Part shown: positions 5,119-10,689 of the stretch, piece by piece
How positions within the stretch are numbered: the first letter of the stretch is position 1
Layout of the letters: each line of letters begins with the position of its first letter
Assembly: GCA_002315815.1 (NCBI GenBank)
Contig: DCIN01000068.1
Span: 832 to 11,520 of the forward strand
DNA length: 10,689 bases
Direction of reading: 5' to 3'
Source of the DNA: Bacteroidales bacterium UBA1725
GTDB taxonomy: Bacteria > Bacteroidota > Bacteroidia > Bacteroidales > UBA932
Notes under the pieces: generated by a model
Told to the model about the DNA's origin: nothing
Seen by the model: the letters and a program-made list of their open reading frames with translations, nothing else
Database searches by the model: none
Translations under genes and position numbers: made by a program

Positions 5119-6564
5119 ATGATTATGAAAACCTTTTTCCCTTTTGCCGGAACACTTCCAATCCTGTTTCTGTGCAGTTGTTTTCCAACTCGAATAGTAG
5201 CCACATCCCCCTCAGTTGCCAGTTCAAACACTGTTTATTCATCCTACACCACTACAACGAGAAATGGCAATTATACAAGGAATCAAGTTCGTGCCATTTC
5301 CGCAGACATATCCTTAAACCTTGACCTTCAAGCAGTTTCTGCCGCATTTGCCCAATCATCGAATGTAGAGCAGTTCGAAAATATTCTGAACGATGACTCC
5401 AACGCCATTTCCAATCTTGATCTCAACGGCGACGGATATGTGGATTACCTGCGGGTTCTCGAAACAATTGACGGCTTGGACCACATCTTCCTGATACAGG
5501 CTGTTCTCGGAGAAAACATTTACCAGGATGTCGCCACAATCGCTGTCGAGGGACCCAACGGACCTCAATACAGCATAGAGATAATGGGTGACCCGTTCAT
5601 CTACGGACCCGCCTATTACCTCCGCCCCGTCTATCACACACGCCCGCTTATACTTGTACACATCTGCAGCCACCACTACGAAATATGGAGATCACCCTGG
5701 CATTGGAATCATTTTCACCCGAGATACAGACCCCATCCACCCATCTTCATTCACGAATACCACACTCACGTTGTAGTTTATATGAGGCATCACGGCTACT
5801 GCCACAGCGTGGAATATCCACATACACCACATTACCGCAGTTATGACAGAGTGGCCTCAGAGATGCGTCGCAACGACTACGGAACATCTCACCCTGAGCG
5901 TTCGTTCTCGACACGCACAGCCAATCTCTTTGAACAGGGCGAACATAGCTCAAGGACCACAGCGAACACAAGGAACGCTCGTGATATCCAACAAAGATAT
6001 GAAGCTCAGATGGGAGCCAGAACTGATTCCGGCTCTGCAGGAAGGAACACCGGTACCGGCAGCTCGACAAGAAGTTCAAACAGCTCGACAAGATCAGGAG
6101 TTTCGAGCAACTCGACCAACAATTCAAGCAACACGAGCAACACGACCAGAAACTCTTCCAGTTCTAACAGAAGTTCCGTCGGTTCCACAAGCAGCTCCAG
6201 CAGCTCAACAAATACAATCAACTCCAGCAGCTCGACCAGAACAGGGGCATCGAGCAGCTCGACCAGCAGTTCGACAAGAAGTTCGAACAGCTCGACAAGA
6301 TCAGGAGTTTCGAGCAGCTCGACCAGCAATTCAGGCAACACGAGCAACACGACCAGAAACTCTTCCAGTTCTAATAGAAGTTCCGTCGGTTCCTCAAGCA
6401 GCTCGACCAGAAGTTCAAGCAGCTCAAGCAGCTCAAACAACTCATCCAGATCGGGGACTTCCAGCAGCTCGACCAGAAGCTCCTCCAGTTCAACAAGTTC
6501 GGCACGCAGTTCGGCAGGCGGATCAACAAGCAGCAGGAGTTCCTCATCCGGCACACGCCGCTAA
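5119..6564 (+). CDS. Lipoprotein with EF-hand-like loop, His-rich middle and Ser-rich repeat tail
   Basis: This is an unnamed Bacteroidota protein type of 481 residues. A lipoprotein signal ends in ILFLCS-C21. Residues 65-160 form the conserved part: NLDLQAVSAAFAQS, then a calcium-type loop DLNGDGYVDYLRV (101-113), then FLIQAVLGENIYQDVATI (124-141) and GDPFIYGPAYY. Residues 181-240 contain 15 histidines in 60, plus Cys183 and Cys228 and many Tyr/Pro/Trp, suggesting metal binding. The tail (311-481) is about 53% serine with Thr, Asn and Arg, is low-complexity, and contains two near-identical blocks 69 residues apart. It lacks the D-S/T-hydrophobic O-glycosylation motif of Bacteroidota. ATG 5125 (MKTFF) is an equally good start. 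The 111-bp gap upstream shows no TAnnTTTG box and no terminator. Function unknown; an envelope location is well supported. Confidence 0.85.
   Translation: MIMKTFFPFAGTLPILFLCSCFPTRIVATSPSVASSNTVYSSYTTTTRNGNYTRNQVRAISADISLNLDLQAVSAAFAQSSNVEQFENILNDDSNAISNLDLNGDGYVDYLRVLETIDGLDHIFLIQAVLGENIYQDVATIAVEGPNGPQYSIEIMGDPFIYGPAYYLRPVYHTRPLILVHICSHHYEIWRSPWHWNHFHPRYRPHPPIFIHEYHTHVVVYMRHHGYCHSVEYPHTPHYRSYDRVASEMRRNDYGTSHPERSFSTRTANLFEQGEHSSRTTANTRNARDIQQRYEAQMGARTDSGSAGRNTGTGSSTRSSNSSTRSGVSSNSTNNSSNTSNTTRNSSSSNRSSVGSTSSSSSSTNTINSSSSTRTGASSSSTSSSTRSSNSSTRSGVSSSSTSNSGNTSNTTRNSSSSNRSSVGSSSSSTRSSSSSSSSNNSSRSGTSSSSTRSSSSSTSSARSSAGGSTSSRSSSSGTRR
6064..6186 (+). repeat. Ser-rich tail repeat, copy 1 (123 bp)
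   Basis: First of two in-frame copies inside the tail of the long lipoprotein gene. It starts TCGACAAGAAGTTC and ends GTCGGTTCC. It differs from copy 2 (6271-6393) at five positions by direct comparison. The two copies are 207 bp apart, exactly 69 codons, so gain or loss of a unit would keep the reading frame. Confidence 0.85.
6271..6393 (+). repeat. Ser-rich tail repeat, copy 2 (123 bp)
   Basis: Second copy, beginning TCGACAAGAAGTTCGAACAG. Four of the five differences from copy 1 are A-to-G, mostly changing Asn to Ser or Ser to Gly; the fifth is a silent C/T in an Asn codon. The sequence between the copies (6187-6270) is also Ser/Thr-coding and is looser in similarity. Confidence 0.85.
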
Positions 6565-6613
6565 TTTTCAACTGATTTTTGCGCTTCATTAACCAATAAG
6601 TTCATTCAAGATT

Positions 6614-7081
6614 ATGAAAGTAAAGTACTTTATTCTGATGCTTGCATTTGCTTCAGCATTTCTGTTCAGTTCTTGCAAAAAAGACAACATATATGTATAT
6701 GACGGGCCCGTCATACAGTCTTTCTATTTCTCCGTACCAGAAAATTCCTGGAAATATTCCAATATTAACAACAACAACTATTTCTACGCAACGGTGGATG
6801 CACCTGAGATTACCCAGAGTGTATTCGACAGTGGAATAGTCAAGATCTACAGAGTGTTCAATACAGGCAGCACATATCCCTGCCAGATGGAGATGCCATA
6901 TGTCCGGCATAATGAGGTGTCTCTGGGAGACGATCAATGGGCATTCTACACCGAAACAGTGGACTACGAATTCAGTGTGGGCTCGATTACCGTCTTCTAT
7001 ACTGCAAGTGATTTCGAATACGAAGTCGATGAATCCATCAATCCGGTGATGATGGAGTTCCGTTGTGCTGTAATGTATTAA
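6614..7081 (+). CDS. Small Bacteroidales lipoprotein of unknown function
   Basis: This 155-residue protein has a lipoprotein signal peptide: MKVK, a hydrophobic stretch (about 5-18), then the lipobox FSS-C21. The mature N-terminus CKKDN has a lysine followed by an acidic residue, loosely resembling the lipoprotein surface-export signal described in Bacteroidota. The mature part is rich in Tyr, Phe, Val and Asn with alternating hydrophobic residues, suggesting a beta-sandwich. It resembles an unnamed Bacteroidales lipoprotein type with a shared SSCK...VY start and a C-terminal FRCAVMY-like strand. No enzyme motif is visible. It starts 49 bp after the Ser-rich lipoprotein and ends 23 bp before the phosphorylase, so the three could share a transcript. 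Function unknown. Confidence 0.82.
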   Translation: MKVKYFILMLAFASAFLFSSCKKDNIYVYDGPVIQSFYFSVPENSWKYSNINNNNYFYATVDAPEITQSVFDSGIVKIYRVFNTGSTYPCQMEMPYVRHNEVSLGDDQWAFYTETVDYEFSVGSITVFYTASDFEYEVDESINPVMMEFRCAVMY

Positions 7082-7104
7082 GTGAATCTCAAAAATATCT
7101 CAAA

Positions 7105-7977
7105 ATGAAAATCCCAGAATCTGAACTCATCATTAATGGAGACGGATCTGTCTTCCATCTCCACATCAAGCCAGCCCAGTTGGCCGACAAAGTGGTGCTT
7201 GTCGGTGATCCCGGAAGAGTAGCCCTTATCAAGTCTTTCTTCGACAGTATCGAATGCGAGGGATCTTCAAGAGAATTTGCCTGGATTACAGGTCTATACA
7301 AAAACAGTCGTATGACTGTACTCTCCACCGGCATCGGCACAGACAACATTGACATTGTAATGACTGAGTTGGACGCTCTGGCCAATATCAATTTCGAGAC
7401 CAGAGAAGTCAATCCCGAGCATAGGACTCTGAATATCGTACGTTTGGGCACCTGTGGAGCCATTCAACCCGAAATACCTATCGGCTCATATATTCTCTCA
7501 CACTGGTCGGTAGGTTTCGACGGCCTGATGGGATGGTATGCCGGAAGGGAGTCTGTGACTGATTTGGATATGGAAAAAGCCTTTATGTCATATATGAACT
7601 GGCCGGATGCCCTGCCCTATCCATATTTCATCAAAGCTTCCGAAAAACTCATCTCTCTTTTCAGAGACAGCACCGTGGAAGGTATGACCATATCGTCACC
7701 GGGATTCTATGGTCCTCAAGGAAGAAGTGTACGCCTGCAATTGGGAATATCCGAACTGGTTCAGAAAGTGGAGGGTTTCCGCTATGGTGACAGGAAAATC
7801 ACCAATTTTGAAATGGAAGGATCCGCTATTGCGGGTCTGGCAAAACATCTCGGGCATGAAGCGGTAACCGTATGCTGCGCCATCGCCCACCGTTACCATC
7901 ACAATGCCGATACCGACTACAAGCCCCGTATCGAGGGACTGATACATCTGGTTCTCGACAAACTGGCATCACTGTAA
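7105..7977 (+). CDS. Nucleoside phosphorylase (uridine phosphorylase-like)
   Basis: This cytoplasmic enzyme of the PNP/UDP family (290 residues) splits a nucleoside with phosphate into a free base and ribose-1-phosphate for salvage. Visible motifs are the phosphate-binding VGDPGR (33-38), STGIGTDNID (74-83), the core RLGTCGAIQ (113-121), FYGPQGR (201-207) and the ribose-binding FEMEGSA (235-241). The Gly-Thr-x-Gly-x-Ile-Gln pattern and the FEME motif favour the uridine-phosphorylase branch, but the base preference is not certain. The start at ATG 7105 (MKIPESELIINGDG) matches the N-terminus of Bacteroidales relatives; the longer reading from 7063 would overlap the upstream lipoprotein gene. 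It converges with the YhhQ-type gene on the other strand. Confidence 0.93.
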   Translation: MKIPESELIINGDGSVFHLHIKPAQLADKVVLVGDPGRVALIKSFFDSIECEGSSREFAWITGLYKNSRMTVLSTGIGTDNIDIVMTELDALANINFETREVNPEHRTLNIVRLGTCGAIQPEIPIGSYILSHWSVGFDGLMGWYAGRESVTDLDMEKAFMSYMNWPDALPYPYFIKASEKLISLFRDSTVEGMTISSPGFYGPQGRSVRLQLGISELVQKVEGFRYGDRKITNFEMEGSAIAGLAKHLGHEAVTVCCAIAHRYHHNADTDYKPRIEGLIHLVLDKLASL

Positions 7978-7999
7978 TACTCGCCAACTGCTATTTGGA

Positions 8000-8017
8000 G
8001 CCGGGTCTGTGCCCGGT
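8000..8017. terminator. Possible weak bidirectional terminator between convergent genes
   Basis: The 60-bp gap between the phosphorylase and transporter stops contains CCGGG-TCTGTG-CCCGG, a five-pair stem plus one G-U pair. It has no adjacent T-run on either strand, so intrinsic termination is doubtful. Position between two converging genes is the main support. Confidence 0.3.
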
Positions 8018-8037
8018 CAGTGACTTGCCATACGACT

Positions 8038-8658
8038 TCAGCGTTCAGAAGATGAAACGATTCTCGCAGTGACTGGGAGGACTATCAGTTCGTACCCCGT
8101 CTTGAGTACTATCTGAGTCACCATCATCAGAATGATGTTTGAGAAGCCGGAAGTCCAGAATGCGATGGGGAAGAAAATGACGGAATCCAGTGTTTCGCCT
8201 CCTAGAGTGGATATCACGGCACGAAAACCGAATCCGCGACCATCTCTGCTGATCTTCTTCATCTTATCCATTATCAATGCATTGCATAGTGATCCGCAAA
8301 GGAAAGCCAACATAGATGCAATGGTTATCCTCAAATCCGCAGCAAAGATGTAGTCGAAATGATTCTGTCCCTCCCAAAACGGTGCAGGAGGGAGGATACG
8401 TACAATCTGCGCCGCCAGCACCAGAAAGAGATTCATAAGAAATGCTGTCACGATAACGAATCGAGCCTTCCTGTAGCCGTATAGTTCAGACAGTATGTCA
8501 TTGATGATATATGATACCGGGAATACGAGCAAACCACCTGTGAGGGTGAGAGGGCCGGCCCGGAATACCTTGGTCTCGAAAAGGTTGGACGCTATCAGGC
8601 AGACATTGAATGTTATCGCCAGAAGTACGAATTTCTTGGAATAGCCTGTTTCCTGCAT
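8038..8658 (-). CDS. yhhQ: Queuosine precursor transporter (YhhQ/Vut_1 family)
   Basis: This inner-membrane carrier of 206 residues belongs to the family that takes up queuosine precursors (preQ0/preQ1) for modification of tRNA position 34. About six hydrophobic spans are visible (roughly 9-27, 37-55, 66-88, 107-130, 153-170 and 172-198). Family signatures are PVSYIINDILSELYGYRKAR (about 47-66), RITIASMLAFLCG (110-122), and the STLGGETLDSVIFFPIAFW stretch (150-168) with its conserved Asp158-Ser159. The length fits the family. The start at ATG 8658 lies 27 bp after the stop of the upstream GH105-like gene, so co-transcription is likely. No preQ1 riboswitch fits in that short gap and no other queuosine gene is present. 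Confidence 0.93.
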   Translation of the reverse strand: MQETGYSKKFVLLAITFNVCLIASNLFETKVFRAGPLTLTGGLLVFPVSYIINDILSELYGYRKARFVIVTAFLMNLFLVLAAQIVRILPPAPFWEGQNHFDYIFAADLRITIASMLAFLCGSLCNALIMDKMKKISRDGRGFGFRAVISTLGGETLDSVIFFPIAFWTSGFSNIILMMVTQIVLKTGYELIVLPVTARIVSSSER

Positions 8659-8685
8659 TTACTTAACCAATTATTGTAGTCTGCT

Positions 8686-10665
8686 TCAGTGTACCGCCAC
8701 TGAGCCGGGAACCTTGACGAACACAGAAGACACGGTTTGCAGATATGGACTTGACTCGAAGGACCCGAGAATTTTCTTGTCTCTGCCAACCCAAAGAATA
8801 AGCGGGCCTTTCTGCTTTATGTTATGCCCCTGCCAGTTTGTGAGGAGGAAACTGTCACTGTCGGGAAGATACTGGAAGCCGGACATAAACTTGAGTACTT
8901 GGCCGGAGATGTCATCGTTGGAGAGTTTCCATACGACCTTGCCTTTTTCATCAAACTCAGTTATGCAGGGATTTTTGTCCTTGTCGGCCGAAGATACTAT
9001 GGTGTGACCGTCCTCTGTTCGGGCCACTGAATGCGCTCCTCCTTTCACTTCGGTCTCCCAAACAATACGTCCGGCGGAATCATATTCCACCACCTTCTTA
9101 GTGGAATAACCTGCCACAAGATAATGGCCGGAATCAAGTTTTCTGGCATTGCGGATGAAACCGTCGCTTTTGGTGGCACCCTCAGGCAAAATGTTCACTG
9201 AACGTACTGTCCTTCCCTTGCGATTGACTTCCAGCAATCTTCCGTCCGTACATTCACCAATAAAAGTGTTTCCGTTGCCAAGACGTTGGACAGCAAATAC
9301 TTTGCTCGAAGAGTCATAACGGAATACTGTGTCCCCTTTAGAGGAGAGTTCCAGTACACCATTACCTGTTGTAAACAGAACATTTCCGTTATCAAGAACC
9401 CAGATGTCATTGGTGAGCGGAGCTTCGTGAGACCAGACAGGTTGTCCGTCAACGAAATGAAAGACCTTGCCACCGGAATAGTCACAGCACCAGAAATCAT
9501 AAAGAGGGCTGTCCTTGGGATTAGATCTGCGCCACTCAAATGCTCCGGCGCCAAGCATTACAGATGCGAAGGAGGTGAAACAGCTGACCTCTCGTGTCTG
9601 GGATACATATTCCTGATAGTTTCTCTTTACTCCAATACTGCTACAATCCAGTATGTTGTAGAATCCATCGGTATTGCGTACACACTTGGAAAGAAGCCCA
9701 CGGTAAGCCTTGTCAACCACAGAAGTATACTCATCGACCGGCACATAGCCTTTATCCATAGCACGCTGGAGCAGATAGGTGAACATTCCTGATCCCGAAG
9801 TCTCGTTCCAGTTGCCATCCTCATAAGGTTTGTCTACAACCTGACACCAGAGTCCGGTACGACTGTCCTGACATTCCTTGAGCCCTGCGCAAAGGTTCTT
9901 GAGTATGGTCATCACCTTGTCTGCTCCGGGAGTGTCCTCGGGCATCCATTCGAAAATATCAGCGAGCAGTACGGCAATCCAGCCCAGACCCTCACTCCAT
10001 ACTTCAGGGGACTGCCCGTCTCCAGGCCATTTGCCCTTTCCCGGTTCCGCCCAAGCGTGAACCATCAGTCCGTTGTCTTTGCCACATAGCCGGGACGCGC
10101 CTACAATCTGGCGCACAACTTCTTCATAATCTTCCGGATGCCCCAACGTTTTGGCATATCTGGCAAGGAAAATCTGCCCCATAAACACTCCATCAACCCA
10201 GACCTGCGGCATCCTTTGCCCGTGAATAAACATTTCCTCAGCAGTTCTGGGATATCCGTCGAAACCTCTGCGGAAGGTTTCCGCAGCCTTGGCGTACTTC
10301 TCTTCACCGGTCTGCTCGTAAAGAAAGAGACAGGCATATCCGGAGATGAAATGGTCCAGAGCGGTAGGAGTAAACTGACGCACATTGCCGTTATCATCGA
10401 TGTGCTGGTCAACATACCTCTTTATGTAGTTGAAGTATCTTTGGTCACCTGTCCAGCGCCAGACGTGCTCCAGAGCAAACATAATGTAGCCGGGCTGCCA
10501 GTCTATCGTATTTGTGGAACCAACGTTGTGAATTACATCCGGATCCGGATAACGGTCAGTGAACGCCCTTGCCACAGCTTCAGACATATTCTGGCCGGCA
10601 ATGGTTTCTGCCTGCGTGGCCAAAAGCAGCGAAATGCAAAAAACGAATGAAAAGAAATGTTTCAT
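8686..10665 (-). CDS. Secreted GH88/GH105-type unsaturated uronyl hydrolase fused to a beta-propeller
   Basis: The 659-residue protein starts with a signal peptide (MKHFFSFVFCISLLLATQA). Residues about 28-380 are an (alpha/alpha)6-barrel of the YteR/unsaturated-glucuronyl-hydrolase type, which removes the 4,5-unsaturated uronic acid left by polysaccharide lyases. Candidate catalytic residues are Asp104 (TALDHFISG) and Asp158 (VWVDGVFMG); their spacing of 54 is close to that in YteR. His203 (HAWAEP) and ETSGSGMF (288-295) also fit. The motif WSEGLGW (223-229) has Glu-Gly-Leu where relatives usually show W-x-R-G-N/Q-x-W. Residues about 395-640 hold five or six beta-propeller blades of roughly 40 residues, with recurring NGN-x-L and G-x-x-V-W patterns. 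Family members are usually about 370-400 residues without a propeller. No lipobox is seen, so periplasmic location is likely. Substrate unknown. Confidence 0.88.
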   Translation of the reverse strand: MKHFFSFVFCISLLLATQAETIAGQNMSEAVARAFTDRYPDPDVIHNVGSTNTIDWQPGYIMFALEHVWRWTGDQRYFNYIKRYVDQHIDDNGNVRQFTPTALDHFISGYACLFLYEQTGEEKYAKAAETFRRGFDGYPRTAEEMFIHGQRMPQVWVDGVFMGQIFLARYAKTLGHPEDYEEVVRQIVGASRLCGKDNGLMVHAWAEPGKGKWPGDGQSPEVWSEGLGWIAVLLADIFEWMPEDTPGADKVMTILKNLCAGLKECQDSRTGLWCQVVDKPYEDGNWNETSGSGMFTYLLQRAMDKGYVPVDEYTSVVDKAYRGLLSKCVRNTDGFYNILDCSSIGVKRNYQEYVSQTREVSCFTSFASVMLGAGAFEWRRSNPKDSPLYDFWCCDYSGGKVFHFVDGQPVWSHEAPLTNDIWVLDNGNVLFTTGNGVLELSSKGDTVFRYDSSSKVFAVQRLGNGNTFIGECTDGRLLEVNRKGRTVRSVNILPEGATKSDGFIRNARKLDSGHYLVAGYSTKKVVEYDSAGRIVWETEVKGGAHSVARTEDGHTIVSSADKDKNPCITEFDEKGKVVWKLSNDDISGQVLKFMSGFQYLPDSDSFLLTNWQGHNIKQKGPLILWVGRDKKILGSFESSPYLQTVSSVFVKVPGSVAVH

Positions 10666-10689
10666 ACTAATTCCAATCAGCAGTTGAAC
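10666..10689. other. Upstream edge of the GH105-like gene
   Basis: The 24 bases before the hydrolase start show no SD and no TAnnTTTG box on the minus strand. The promoter, or an upstream operon partner, lies outside the window. Confidence 0.4.

Noticed and set aside
6006..6554. 182-residue Leu/Glu-rich open frame antisense to the Ser-rich tail
   Set aside because: It is the reverse complement of Ser codons (AGC, TCG, TCC, AGT), which yields GCT, CGA, GGA and shifted GAG/CTG-like codons; there is no independent support.
5843..6592. 249-residue open frame in another frame over the same lipoprotein gene
   Set aside because: Pro/Ala/Arg/Gln-rich shadow of the repeat region; the Ser-rich frame has the lipobox and the conserved domain.
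10537..10550. Palindrome ATCCGGATCCGGAT
   Set aside because: It lies inside the hydrolase coding sequence over a Tyr-Pro-Asp-Pro-Asp-Val run; most likely chance.

Overview
The window looks like a chromosomal segment of a Bacteroidota (order Bacteroidales) bacterium. The evidence is the protein families (DUF4199 membrane protein, a Bacteroidales-type type I signal peptidase, two lineage-typical lipoproteins), TAnnTTTG promoter boxes, and the near absence of Shine-Dalgarno (SD) sequences. The genus cannot be fixed from the sequence alone. No tRNA, rRNA, CRISPR array, transposase or phage gene was seen.

Left block (1-3458, minus strand): thrS - infC - rpmI - rplT - lepB, the conserved translation operon of threonyl-tRNA synthetase, IF3, L35 and L20, followed by a signal peptidase I cut by the window edge. 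Two points stand out. IF3 has no usable ATG/GTG/TTG and appears to start at an AUC codon behind the only strong SD in the window, with a C(UUCG)G hairpin just inside the gene. ThrRS lacks almost all of its N-terminal TGS domain.

Middle block (3485-7977, plus strand): a back-to-back pair of -7 boxes forms a palindrome between thrS and a DUF4199 membrane protein. The DUF4199 gene overlaps a membrane-anchored GT2 glycosyltransferase by 4 bp. Next come a 481-residue lipoprotein (EF-hand-like loop, His-rich middle, Ser-rich tail with a 207-bp repeat period), a small lipoprotein, and a nucleoside phosphorylase.

Right block (8038-10665, minus strand): a secreted GH88/GH105-type unsaturated uronyl hydrolase fused to a beta-propeller, then a YhhQ-type queuosine-precursor transporter 27 bp downstream. 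This block converges with the phosphorylase across a 60-bp gap. No SusC/SusD pair is present, so the hydrolase is not visibly part of a polysaccharide utilisation locus here.

Most of the window is housekeeping. The observations most worth following are the infC initiation region, the TGS-less ThrRS, the hydrolase-propeller fusion with its altered WSEGLGW motif, and the repeat-tailed lipoprotein. I did not find a convincing new multi-gene system.
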